Shown: one piece after another, positions 53,986 through 62,404 of the stretch
Layout of the letters: each line of letters opens with the position of its first letter
How positions within the stretch are numbered: the first letter of the stretch is position 1
NCBI GenBank assembly: GCA_019084025.1
Contig: JAHRBI010000006.1
Coordinates: forward strand, 124,001 to 188,000
DNA: 64,000 bases
Direction of reading: 5' to 3'
Source of the DNA: Burkholderiaceae bacterium DAT-1
GTDB lineage: Bacteria; Pseudomonadota; Gammaproteobacteria; Burkholderiales; Chitinimonadaceae
Translations under genes and position numbers: made by a program
The notes under the pieces: generated by a model
Databases searched by the model: none
Seen by the model: only the letters and a program-made list of their open reading frames with translations
What the model was told of the DNA's origin: nothing

Positions 53986-55086
53986 ATGCGTTCTGACACA
54001 CGCAGCTTAGGCGCGTCCATTTTGGCGCTAACGCTACTATCAACCGCACACGCTCGCCCCGTTGACGGTTGGCTGAGGGTCACAGCAGCCTTCTCGCCAA
54101 ACAATGCAGTGGCTGGCCAGAGTGTGACATTCAATTATTCTGTTCTGAGCGACGCAGGTGATCCAGAGTGCTCGGTTTCAGGCATTCCCGGCTACAACGG
54201 TGCGGACAGTAGTTACACATTTACGGCCGCATCCAGTCTCACCGCACGGATTACCTGCACAGATAGCTCGATGACACGCTCGGTCAGCGCAAACCTGACG
54301 GTACAAGCAGGGAATCCGGCGCCAACAGTGAGTGTGGGATACTCACCCAGCGCCATTTATACAGGGCAATCGTCGACGCTGAGCTGGAGCTCGCAATACG
54401 CAACCAGCTGCAGCAGCACGGGCAGTGCATCGATCAGCAGCACCTCCGGTAGCCAGTCGGTTACACCAAGCAGCAATCAATCCGTGACAGTGACCTGTAG
54501 CGGTCCCGGTGGCAGTAATTCCCAAACTGCAAACCTGACAGTATCACCACCGCCACCACCCGCTCCCACCGTGATAGTCATACCGACACCATCCACGCTG
54601 TGGGGACCGGGTTGGGTGACCTTTGCCAATATCGTTCAGAATGCGACCAACTGCGGTGGTTCCGCCATGGGGATGCAATACGTCACCATGTCGCAAATGT
54701 TCATGCTGACATGTAGCGGTCCTGGCGGTTCTACCACCGGGATCGGCTGGGTGACGGTCTTCCCACCGATTGGCGGAAACAGCGTCGCGCCGCAAACCAC
54801 ACCAACCTTGCCTGCAGCCGAAAAGGCGCCGAATCTGATGCCGCTTGGTATCAGCTTGAAGAGCAAGTCCATGAGCTTCTTCCGTCCAGACTTGAATGGC
54901 GACGGATTAAAAGATCTGATCGTATTCGATTCGTCTTCCCGAACAGCTTACGTATTGCTTAACCGGAACGGCAGCTTCCCGCGCATTGACAAGACCATCC
55001 CCCATATCAATGCCCTGCAATCCATCCGGTCGGTCACCGTACCACCTGTTGATGGCCATGCAATTTCGGTCAGCACCGACAAGTAA
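53986..55086 (+). CDS. Secreted protein with Ig-like repeats and an FG-GAP-type calcium motif
   Basis: 366 aa with a signal peptide (cleavage near HAR, residue about 24). Three Ig-like units follow, each beginning with VSVGYSP or similar and holding a Cys pair (for example ECSVSG...ITCTD, SCSSTG...VTCSG, NCGGSA...LTCSG). The third is followed by a linker and the calcium-binding loop DLNGDGLKDLIVFD of FG-GAP/VCBS-type propellers, but only one such unit is present. A proline run (SPPPPPAP) separates two units. No enzyme domain is recognised. It is probably surface-associated or secreted and is closed by a strong terminator. Confidence 0.75.
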   Translation: MRSDTRSLGASILALTLLSTAHARPVDGWLRVTAAFSPNNAVAGQSVTFNYSVLSDAGDPECSVSGIPGYNGADSSYTFTAASSLTARITCTDSSMTRSVSANLTVQAGNPAPTVSVGYSPSAIYTGQSSTLSWSSQYATSCSSTGSASISSTSGSQSVTPSSNQSVTVTCSGPGGSNSQTANLTVSPPPPPAPTVIVIPTPSTLWGPGWVTFANIVQNATNCGGSAMGMQYVTMSQMFMLTCSGPGGSTTGIGWVTVFPPIGGNSVAPQTTPTLPAAEKAPNLMPLGISLKSKSMSFFRPDLNGDGLKDLIVFDSSSRTAYVLLNRNGSFPRIDKTIPHINALQSIRSVTVPPVDGHAISVSTDK

Positions 55087-55118
55087 TAGTCAGAAGCTTG
55101 ATCAGTAAGGCCGCAATC

Positions 55119-55145
55119 GCCCCTGAGTACTTTCAGGGGCTTTTT
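55119..55145 (+). terminator. Intrinsic terminator after the Ig-like protein gene
   Basis: Perfect 8-bp stem (GCCCCTGA / TCAGGGGC), 6-base loop and five T. Confidence 0.9.
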
Positions 55146-55181
55146 CAGATGTGTTACTGGCTGCCTGGCATCCAGCGTGCA

Positions 55182-55829
55182 TTATGCCTGCGCTACCCCA
55201 TGCCAATGCTTGGCACCAATCAGAATGAAGCGAAGCTTGTCTTCTAGCAGGCGCGCAGCACTTCGGCCATCGGGGAGCTGGTTGGGCGAGGGATTGGTCA
55301 GTTCGGGCAGCGCGGAAAATACCGTTTTGACGATCAGATCAGCCACAACGGTCAGATCCGCATGACGCAAATGACGCAGACGGTTGCCTTCACCCAGATC
55401 ATGCATCAAATCCACCACGAACAGCTGCTGCATATTGCTGATGGCATCGCGTACTACCGGCGAACCACCGAACTGTTCACGCGCCAGAAACAGAAACAGG
55501 GCACGATGTGCCTGCACGAAATCGACAAAAATCTGTACCGAGGCACTGATCGCCCCACGTCGCTCCAGCTGATCGCGGCGCACTAGACGGATCGCTTCCC
55601 GGAATGTCGTCCCCACCTGATCCACCAGCGCCAGTCCGAGGCTATCCATATCCGGAAAATGCCGGTAAAAGCCCGCGGGGACGATGCCGGCCTGCTTGGT
55701 CACTTCTCGCATGCTGAGCGCAGCCATCCCGCAGCCATCTGCCATCAGCTCCAGTGCGGCTTGCAGTAGAGCTTGACGGGTGTGTTCCTTCTTTTCGGCG
55801 CGGATGGTGGGCGTGGATCGGGTCAGCAA
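55182..55829 (-). CDS. FabR/DesT-type TetR family regulator of unsaturated fatty acid synthesis
   Basis: Helix-turn-helix and core match FabR: KKEHTRQALLQAALELM, LSMREVTKQAGIVPAGFYRHFPDMDSLGLALVD. FabR and Pseudomonas DesT sense the ratio of unsaturated to saturated acyl chains. The start is uncertain. The frame is open upstream to TTG 55874, but that stretch overlaps a promoter-like TACTAT and lies close to the operators, so I prefer TTG 55829 (MLTRSTPTIRAEKKEHTRQ), near the FabR start. It is divergent from the desaturase operon; two 18-bp palindromes lie between them. Confidence 0.88.
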   Translation of the reverse strand: MLTRSTPTIRAEKKEHTRQALLQAALELMADGCGMAALSMREVTKQAGIVPAGFYRHFPDMDSLGLALVDQVGTTFREAIRLVRRDQLERRGAISASVQIFVDFVQAHRALFLFLAREQFGGSPVVRDAISNMQQLFVVDLMHDLGEGNRLRHLRHADLTVVADLIVKTVFSALPELTNPSPNQLPDGRSAARLLEDKLRFILIGAKHWHGVAQA

Positions 55830-55885
55830 AAGGCCAGCAATCTGTTCATATAGTATGGTTCGATGGTAGGCCAAATTTTCATTTC

Positions 55886-55903
55886 AGTAAACAAGTGTTG
55901 ACC
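55886..55903. promoter_or_regulatory. Candidate FabR/DesT operator 1 (imperfect palindrome)
   Basis: AGTAAACAAGTGTTGACC, a palindrome with two mismatches in the right arm. It has the AnnnnACA-nn-TGTnnnn form typical of DesT/FabR sites, 41 bases from operator 2 and on the repressor side. Confidence 0.65.
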
Positions 55904-55926
55904 GAAAGCCTTTTTAGTGGCAAATT

Positions 55927-55944
55927 AGTAAACACATGTTTACT
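55927..55944. promoter_or_regulatory. Candidate FabR/DesT operator 2 (perfect palindrome)
   Basis: AGTAAACACATGTTTACT, a perfect 18-bp palindrome immediately before the predicted start of the reductase gene. Its ACA-nn-TGT core matches the pattern of DesT and FabR operators. Confidence 0.75.
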
Positions 55945-55957
55945 GAAAAATTTCGTC

Positions 55958-57064
55958 GTGTCGCTACTGCCCACTTTTGTTGTTAACCGGATTCTTCCGC
56001 TCCTGAGCCCGGTCAGACGTGCCATGCTCAATGGCTGGATCCGCGAAGATGTCTTCGATTTCTACGGCCGCCTCCTCCATCCGCAACTTCATCTGCGCCG
56101 CGTGTTTGCGCGCGTGATCGCACGTCGCCTGTCCGGCGATGCTACGGTTGTCCTGACCCTTGCGCCCAGTCGCAATTGGGCGGGCGTGCAGGCCGGTCAG
56201 CATATCGGCGTATCTATCGAACACAATGGCATCCGCCATACCCGCCGCTACAGCCCAACTGCAATCACCGCAAACACACTCGAAATCGCGGTGAAGCGCC
56301 TATCCGGTGGTGAGGTGTCCAATCTGCTGCATGATGCAGTCAAAGTTGGTGACTATCTCGAACTGGATGCGGCTCAGGGTGACTTTGTGCTGGCTGCAAC
56401 CGTCCAGCCCAAGCTATTACTGCTGGCGGCCGGCGCCGGGATCACGCCGGTGATTTCGCTGGTGCGTCAGTTGATTGCCTGCAAGTACGCGGGCGATATC
56501 GACCTGCTCTACTATGGCCACACCCGCGAAAATCTCGCCTTCGTAGATGAACTGAATGCGCTCGCCAGCACTAAGCTGCGCGTGCATATCCTCATTACCG
56601 GTAGCACTGATAGTCAGCCCGCACCGGCCACCCGTATCACGGGCGAACAACTCGCAGCCCTCGTGCCTGATGCGGCTGATCGCCATGCCTACGCCTGTGG
56701 CTCGCATGGCTTTGTCACGGCCTGCGATCGCGCCCTGACACACGTGGGCGGTCAGCTGCATATTCACGAGGCCTTCAGCCCGCCAACCTGGTCATTCGAA
56801 GATGATCAGCCGGTGACGCTGACGCTGGCACGCAGCAGACAGGAAAAAGCCGCTCGCACCGGCGGTACGCTGCTCACCCAGCTGGAAGCGATGGGTCTGA
56901 AGCCTGCCAGTGGCTGCCGCATGGGGATTTGCAATACCTGCAGCTGCAAGAAGAACAGCGGTGCCGTGCGCGATCTGCGTACCGGACTCGTCTCCACCGA
57001 ACCTAACGATACGATCCGACTGTGCATTTCCGCACCGGTCGGCGACGTCAACCTTGAACTCTGA
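55958..57064 (+). CDS. Ferredoxin-NAD(P)H reductase with 2Fe-2S domain, partner of the desaturase (DesC-like)
   Basis: 368 aa: FAD domain with RRYSPTAI, NAD(P)H domain with LLAAGAGITPVISLVRQL, and a C-terminal plant-type ferredoxin domain with GCRMGICNTCSC and a later Cys (RLCISAP). This passes electrons from NAD(P)H to the next gene's desaturase, like DesC with DesB in Pseudomonas. The start is taken at GTG 55958 (MSLLPTF); the frame is open upstream, but operator 2 lies there. A leaderless or weakly led start is possible. The desaturase follows after six bases. Confidence 0.88.
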   Translation: MSLLPTFVVNRILPLLSPVRRAMLNGWIREDVFDFYGRLLHPQLHLRRVFARVIARRLSGDATVVLTLAPSRNWAGVQAGQHIGVSIEHNGIRHTRRYSPTAITANTLEIAVKRLSGGEVSNLLHDAVKVGDYLELDAAQGDFVLAATVQPKLLLLAAGAGITPVISLVRQLIACKYAGDIDLLYYGHTRENLAFVDELNALASTKLRVHILITGSTDSQPAPATRITGEQLAALVPDAADRHAYACGSHGFVTACDRALTHVGGQLHIHEAFSPPTWSFEDDQPVTLTLARSRQEKAARTGGTLLTQLEAMGLKPASGCRMGICNTCSCKKNSGAVRDLRTGLVSTEPNDTIRLCISAPVGDVNLEL

Positions 57065-57070
57065 CCTATC

Positions 57071-58168
57071 ATGACGACGATTCATAACCGTGTACTGACG
57101 CCGGAAGAATACCAACGTTTTGCCGATGAAATGGATGGCATCCGTAACCGCGTACTGGCTGATCTGGGCGAAGCGGATGCCCGCTACATCCGCCGCATCC
57201 GTCTGGCCGTGCGCCTCACGGGTGCCGCAGGCCGTATCCTGCTGATGATCGGCTTTTTCCTGCCGACTTGGATTGCCGGTGCCGTGCTGCTGGGTCTATC
57301 CAAGATTCTGGACAATATGGAACTGGGTCACAATGTGATGCATGGCCAGTATGACTGGATGAACGATCCCGAGCTCAAAGGCCTGACCTTTGAATGGGAT
57401 CATGGCTGTACCGCCGAAGCCTGGCGGCGCACCCACAATTTCCAGCATCACACCTATACCAATGTGCTCGGAAAAGACCACGATATTGGCTATGGCACCG
57501 TGCGTGTATTTGCCGAACAGCGCTGGCGCAAATTCTACCTGCTCCAGCCGCTGTGGGCTTTCCTGCAGGCTGTATTCTTCCAGATGGCCATTGCGGTATT
57601 TGACCTGAAACTAGATCGCCTGCTGCGCGGCCGCATCAAGGGCGAGGAAATCCAGACCAAGCTGATTCCGTTCCGCCGCAAGCTGATCCGTACCTTTGCC
57701 AAGGATTATCTGCTGTTCCCCTTGCTGGCAGGCCCCAACTTCCTCGCCGTTCTGTGCGGTAATCTGGTTGCCAACCTGATCCGCAATATCTGGACGTTTG
57801 TGGTGATTTTCTGCGGTCACTTCACGCAGGATGCCGAAGTATTTCCGATCTCCTGCCTGGATAATGAGAGCAAGGGTCAGTGGTATGTACGCCAGTTGCG
57901 CGGTTCGTCCAATCTAAGCGGCAGTAAGCTTCTGCATATCATGACCGGCAATCTGAGCCACCAGATCGAACATCATCTGTTCCCGGATATTCCGGCGCGC
58001 CGCTACGGCATGATTGCGCCGGAAGTGCGCGAAGTCTGTGCACGCTATGGTCAGCACTACAATACCGGCTCGTTCCCGCGCCAGTTCTTTACAGTGATGG
58101 TTCGGATTTTCCGCCATGCATTTCCGAGCCGACCGCCGCGTCGCCAGACCAAAGTTCAGCCGGCTTGA
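57071..58168 (+). CDS. Membrane fatty acid desaturase (DesB-like)
   Basis: 365-aa integral-membrane acyl desaturase. The three histidine boxes are HNVMHGQ (near residue 93), HNFQHHTYTN (near 119) and HQIEHHLFP (near 296). Two membrane pairs lie between them. It would insert a double bond in an acyl chain of CoA or phospholipid using O2 and electrons from the preceding ferredoxin reductase. Co-transcribed with that gene and terminated just after. Confidence 0.92.
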   Translation: MTTIHNRVLTPEEYQRFADEMDGIRNRVLADLGEADARYIRRIRLAVRLTGAAGRILLMIGFFLPTWIAGAVLLGLSKILDNMELGHNVMHGQYDWMNDPELKGLTFEWDHGCTAEAWRRTHNFQHHTYTNVLGKDHDIGYGTVRVFAEQRWRKFYLLQPLWAFLQAVFFQMAIAVFDLKLDRLLRGRIKGEEIQTKLIPFRRKLIRTFAKDYLLFPLLAGPNFLAVLCGNLVANLIRNIWTFVVIFCGHFTQDAEVFPISCLDNESKGQWYVRQLRGSSNLSGSKLLHIMTGNLSHQIEHHLFPDIPARRYGMIAPEVREVCARYGQHYNTGSFPRQFFTVMVRIFRHAFPSRPPRRQTKVQPA

Positions 58169-58186
58169 TCAATTAGCGAGACTGCA

Positions 58187-58212
58187 AAGGCATCTGAATC
58201 AGGTGCCTTTTT
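58187..58212 (+). terminator. Intrinsic terminator after the desaturase operon
   Basis: 10-bp stem with one G-T wobble (AAGGCATCTG and CAGGTGCCTT), 3-base loop and T-run. Confidence 0.85.
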
Positions 58213-58303
58213 CATTTGTGCCACACCTGCCGGAACTGACGATTGACCTGCGTTCATGCTTCCTTGAGTATGGCGACCACTATCAGATATTCCGGAGGAA
58301 TAG

Positions 58304-59923
58304 ATGCGCCTCATCGCATCCTTGCTGGGCCTCGCGCTCGTCAGCCCCGACGCACTGGCAGATGTTCATATCCAGTTCAAGCGTCTATCCGAGAAGGTTA
58401 TCGAGGTCAGCTACTCACCGACCACCGCCTGCAGTGAACTGACATTCGACAAACCCGGAAAGAACGATCCACATCTTCGCGAGGGCTGGCAATCCTCCAC
58501 ACCGTGTGCAACGCTGGATGGCGATACCATTCATTTCAATGGCGATGCCTGCAGAAAGGCCACCTTTAAGGTGCCGGTATCCTCGGCCATGATTCATGGT
58601 TATTACCCTGCGTTTCCGATTGCAGGCGGTGTATGGATTCATACAAGCAACTATGTGACGGATCAGCGCTGTGGCGCGGCGCACTACACCTTCCTCGCTC
58701 CCGCAGTGGCTGCTGAAGGCAAGATTCAACGACAGCGCGCCACGCTCAAATGGGATAACCGCGACCATACCGCTGCTTTATTGCTGCCAGCCTTGCCGCC
58801 ACCATCGAAAGGCGTGCCCATCTGGATTGACCCGGCGCTCCCCCAGGAAACCCGCACCTTGATCCGTGAAGTGGCAAATGGCACCGTTGATTATCTGCGG
58901 GCCCGATTGCCTGATGCCCCGTTTCATATGCCGATCTTATCCGCTGCAGGTATCCAGAATGGTGGCACTACGCGAGTAGATGGGAATGGCGGAGATGTGC
59001 TGCGACTTGCACTCTACAACTGGCCCGCCTCACCGGATAAGGATGCACGCAATCAAACCACCCATCTTGTCGCGCATGAATTCAGCCACGAATTTCAGAC
59101 TTTTCCGGACGCAAAGAAATATCCGGATGAGCGTCTGATTCATGAAGGCGGCGCAGAGTTCATGCAATGGATGGTTCACATCAAGCACGGATGGTTGAGC
59201 AAAGAGACTGCTGCACAGTATCTGAACGATGCGCTGGGTGACTGCATGCTCGCCACAGGCAATTTGCCGTGGGCAAGCGTTAGCGCTCAAACCAAATCAT
59301 CAGAACGACTAGCATATCGCTGCGGGCTACCAGCCTATGTGCTGGCAATGGCGGCAAGTTCGGACGCGGACACCCCGTTTCAGCGGCTCAATGCATTTTA
59401 TAAACGCATGCAATCAAGTGAATTGCCAGATTTCGCACAGGTCGTGGAGTGTGGTGGCAATGCGGCGTGTCAGCCAAAGTGGTTACCATTGTTGCTGGGT
59501 GATCAGATGGTGATGCGAGAGGTCTGGGCACAGCTGGCCACGGAAACCGGACTGCTAAAGCCTGCATCGGCCGGCCAGGCACAGATTAATAGTATGATCA
59601 TAACCGCAGTAGGTGAACTGATGACTGAAGATTGCGGGCATCGCGACATGTACCCGGCTCCTGACGGCATCCTGCTCGATGGTGATCAGCGATGCAGACA
59701 TCTGGCCGGCAAGCACTATGCCAGCAAGATTGGCGGCGAACCCCTGTTCGCAAGCGATAAGGCCCTGCAAGCCTTGATCCACTCCTGCAAACAATCTCTT
59801 CAAGTCACGGTTGAAATGAAAGATGGAACGCGCATGAATCTAGCGTGCAGCAAGCCCTACCAGCCGCTTCAATCGTTTTATCAGGTGGACATGGATCGCG
59901 TACTGGCGATTCTCAAACCTTAA
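58304..59923 (+). CDS. Secreted gluzincin-like metallopeptidase of unrecognised family
   Basis: 539-aa exported protein with a signal peptide ending near ALA (residue 19). It holds HEFSH at residues 258-262 and a Glu at 281 (LIHEGGAEFMQ), which is exactly HExxH-x18-E, the spacing of M1-type gluzincins. The exopeptidase motif GAMEN of M1 is not seen, and the N-terminal half looks like a beta-rich domain with several Cys. A C-terminal Cys-bearing domain of about 120 residues follows. GGAGGA lies before the ATG. It has its own gap of about 90 bases before it. Proteolytic activity is inferred from the zinc signature alone. Confidence 0.75.
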   Translation: MRLIASLLGLALVSPDALADVHIQFKRLSEKVIEVSYSPTTACSELTFDKPGKNDPHLREGWQSSTPCATLDGDTIHFNGDACRKATFKVPVSSAMIHGYYPAFPIAGGVWIHTSNYVTDQRCGAAHYTFLAPAVAAEGKIQRQRATLKWDNRDHTAALLLPALPPPSKGVPIWIDPALPQETRTLIREVANGTVDYLRARLPDAPFHMPILSAAGIQNGGTTRVDGNGGDVLRLALYNWPASPDKDARNQTTHLVAHEFSHEFQTFPDAKKYPDERLIHEGGAEFMQWMVHIKHGWLSKETAAQYLNDALGDCMLATGNLPWASVSAQTKSSERLAYRCGLPAYVLAMAASSDADTPFQRLNAFYKRMQSSELPDFAQVVECGGNAACQPKWLPLLLGDQMVMREVWAQLATETGLLKPASAGQAQINSMIITAVGELMTEDCGHRDMYPAPDGILLDGDQRCRHLAGKHYASKIGGEPLFASDKALQALIHSCKQSLQVTVEMKDGTRMNLACSKPYQPLQSFYQVDMDRVLAILKP

Positions 59924-59947
59924 TATGTAAACATTTTTGTTTACATA
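59924..59947. promoter_or_regulatory. Perfect 24-bp palindromic operator before the MFS gene
   Basis: Perfect inverted repeat with 10-base arms (left arm TATGTAAACA) and a 4-base T centre. Its right arm overlaps a -10-like TAAAAT at 59946. Its position fits a repressor site, probably for the regulator encoded at the end of the same operon. Confidence 0.75.
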
Positions 59948-59995
59948 AAATCCTGTCCGGCGTAAGCTCAATGCACTACCGGACAGGAGCCGCTT

Positions 59996-61225
59996 ATGTC
60001 GCAATACAATCGCCTGCTAGTACTCACCGCTTGCTTCGTGTCCATCCTGTCGACCATTGGAGCGGCACTCCCTTATCCCATTCTTGCCCCCTTGTTTGCC
60101 GATGGCAGCATCAACGGCCTGAATCAGTTTGCAGGCCTGCCACCCAAGCTATTACTGGGCATTGCTTTGGCCGTCAATCCGCTGGGGCTTTTGCTCGGAT
60201 CGATCATGCTCGGCCCCCTATCCGATCGGTACGGACGCAGGCCACTGCTGCTGTTCACGACGTTTTCGTCTGCAGTTGGTCATGCATTTACGCTATGGGC
60301 TTTGCTGGCACAGCATTACCCCCTGTTTGTTCTGGCTCGCTTTGTGACAGGTTTGAATGAAGGCAACACCGCGATTGCACGGGCGATGCTTGCGGATCAT
60401 ATGGAAGGCGATGCGCGTACGCGTGCTTTCGCCTGGCTAAATGGCGCGGCCTATGCTGGCTGGCTGCTTGGCCCGGCGCTGGCGGGTGCAACCGTCCACT
60501 GGGGGAATGAGGTGCCCTTTGCAATTGCTGCAGTCATTCTATTTTTTACATGGATTATGGGATGGTTTGCCTTTCCGCATCATGCGCCTCAAAGATCAGG
60601 CAGCGGCGGCATTTGGGCAACGATTCGCGATCGCCACTCATTCTCGCTTCTGGCACACCGCGACATCCGCACACTGTTTCTACTTCAGTTTGCCTATACC
60701 TTTGGTGTCTTCACCTTCTATGAGTTTTATCCGCTGTGGCTGGTGGAATTTGCGCATATGGGCGCACAGGGCATTTCTATCCTCACCGCAGCCTTATGTC
60801 TGGTCATGACCAGTGTTTCCGTCTTCTTGGGCAGGCAGCTGATACCCGATATGCATGCCGCTCACCTATCGCGGTTAGCCGCGCTAACAGGATTGCTGAT
60901 TTTAGCAATGGTGCTCACAAGTCCGATGGTTGGCATGATCGCACTGGTGGCATTTGGCATTCCCAATTCCCTGTATCAGAGTGTGATGCCGGTCCTGTGC
61001 GCCGAACGTTTCGGCGAGCACGGCCAGGGCGCCGTCATGGGACTGCTTGGAGCCACCGCCAGTATTGCCAATGTCGCAGCGGCACTGGTGGGGGCTGGCA
61101 TCACGTTGCTCGATAGCCGGGCCATGTTGGCGCTGGGTGCGCTGGCTTGCCTCATTGCGGCACGAGGCCTGGGACCTTGGGTGACGGCACGTTCACAGCC
61201 CGCGATGCATGGGAGTACTTCATGA
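59996..61225 (+). CDS. MFS transporter, TetA-like group
   Basis: 409 aa, 12 predicted membrane segments. The conserved loop 2-3 motif is GPLSDRYGRRPLLL, and loop features of the drug/H+ antiporter group follow (ARFVTGLNEGNTAIARAMLAD). The first helix ends with LPYPILAPL. AGGAG precedes ATG. Its stop overlaps the ATG of the next gene (ATGA), a regulator, so the two are co-translated. Probable exporter of an unknown compound. Confidence 0.9.
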   Translation: MSQYNRLLVLTACFVSILSTIGAALPYPILAPLFADGSINGLNQFAGLPPKLLLGIALAVNPLGLLLGSIMLGPLSDRYGRRPLLLFTTFSSAVGHAFTLWALLAQHYPLFVLARFVTGLNEGNTAIARAMLADHMEGDARTRAFAWLNGAAYAGWLLGPALAGATVHWGNEVPFAIAAVILFFTWIMGWFAFPHHAPQRSGSGGIWATIRDRHSFSLLAHRDIRTLFLLQFAYTFGVFTFYEFYPLWLVEFAHMGAQGISILTAALCLVMTSVSVFLGRQLIPDMHAAHLSRLAALTGLLILAMVLTSPMVGMIALVAFGIPNSLYQSVMPVLCAERFGEHGQGAVMGLLGATASIANVAAALVGAGITLLDSRAMLALGALACLIAARGLGPWVTARSQPAMHGSTS

Positions 61226-61851
61226 ACAACGATCTTGAATACCGTTTACTGCTTGAATTAAAAACTCGTGGGCCCATGACAACGCAGCAACTGGCGGACA
61301 TCCTTGGCCTGACCTCGATGGGCGCACGACGACAACTGGAGGCCGCCACTGCAGATGGACTGGTGTGCTTTGCCGAACACGCAGCGGCCAAAGGGCGCCC
61401 CGCGCGCTGGTGGTCACTTACGGAGGCCGCGCACGGGCGCTTTCCGGATCGCCATAGCGATTTGCTGAATACGCTGTTTACCCACATTCAGGCTCAGCTC
61501 GGGCCAGCCGCCATGGAGTCCATTATTGGTGCGCGGGAGCAGGACATGCGTACGCAGTATGCAGATCAGCTATCCGGCCAGCACACGCTTGGCGACAAGG
61601 TTATGGCACTGGCTTCCCTGCGTAGCCTGGAAGGCTATATGGCGGAAGCAAGGCCCGATCAGTCCGACTGGCTGCTTATCGAGCACCATTGTCCAATTTG
61701 CGCGGCAGCACGCGCGTGCCAATCATTCTGCCGTAGTGAGCTCGCACTCTTTCGGGATCTGCTGCCAGAAGCGCATGTGGAGCGTGAATCACATTTACTA
61801 AACGACGGGCAACGCTGCGTTTACCGGATAAGCCCCATTTCCGGCTGCTAA
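61222..61851 (+). CDS. Winged-helix regulator with C-terminal cysteine cluster (SufR-like layout)
   Basis: 209 aa. The N-terminal winged helix is YRLLLELKTRGPMTTQQLADILGLTSMGARRQLEAATADGLV, and the wing follows in KGRPARWWSLTEAAHGRF. The C-terminal part holds CPIC, ACQSFC and a last Cys in QRCVYRI, the layout used by SufR-type regulators to bind an Fe-S cluster; some relatives sense metals or oxidants. It is encoded in the same operon as the MFS exporter, and the palindrome in front of the operon is its likely site. Confidence 0.85.
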   Translation: MNNDLEYRLLLELKTRGPMTTQQLADILGLTSMGARRQLEAATADGLVCFAEHAAAKGRPARWWSLTEAAHGRFPDRHSDLLNTLFTHIQAQLGPAAMESIIGAREQDMRTQYADQLSGQHTLGDKVMALASLRSLEGYMAEARPDQSDWLLIEHHCPICAAARACQSFCRSELALFRDLLPEAHVERESHLLNDGQRCVYRISPISGC

Positions 61852-62115
61852 TTAAGGCACAGGCACTGCAATACCGCGCACCCTGCCGCGCAACTGCGCC
61901 GCATGCGGGGTGAGTGGGCTATGGAATCGCCGGATACCCGACCAACCCGACCCGTCAAAATACAGGCGATGAATCACGGGAACTGGCATCCCCTGCGCGA
62001 GTATGCGCCAGCCATTTGGTGGGCTGATTCGGGTGCCAGACACCGTGAAGCCGTACCCTGCCGCCCCGCCCTTCCTTACATCACTTGCGGCCGAACGATC
62101 CAGCACCAGATCCAT
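61852..62115 (-). CDS. Small protein of unknown function
   Basis: 87-aa predicted protein. AGGAG lies six bases before ATG 62115, which gives support to the start. It is convergent with the regulator gene and ends one base from it. Sequence is rich in Gly, Arg and Pro, with no signal peptide. No family is recognised, and a chance open frame is possible. Upstream, the 289-base gap to the next gene is divergent and holds a palindrome. Confidence 0.45.
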   Translation of the reverse strand: MDLVLDRSAASDVRKGGAAGYGFTVSGTRISPPNGWRILAQGMPVPVIHRLYFDGSGWSGIRRFHSPLTPHAAQLRGRVRGIAVPVP

Positions 62116-62294
62116 GAATGTCTCCTGCTTGCTCACTGTTATTTGAATGCAGCACGGCTACGACATAAAACGGTCGCCACACATTCAATTTATCTCAGCA
62201 AATCATGCAAGACTTTGATCAAAAACAGACTTTTCGCACAATCCATGCAGCCTTCATTATGATGTTGCATCTACTCATACCCACCGTCGACCAT

Positions 62295-62308
62295 ATGACA
62301 AATGTCAT
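62295..62308. promoter_or_regulatory. Palindrome upstream of the amidohydrolase gene
   Basis: Perfect 14-bp inverted repeat ATGACAAATGTCAT about 97 bases before the amidohydrolase start, in a 289-base divergent gap. It could be an operator. The rest of the gap shows no further feature. Confidence 0.4.
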
Positions 62309-62404
62309 GTCCAAGTCGTGACGCTTTGCACTGATTTCCCTCGCGAATGACCTTCATACTGCATCCCATCGACAGTCTGGATATCAACCGAGGAGAACGA
62401 CATC

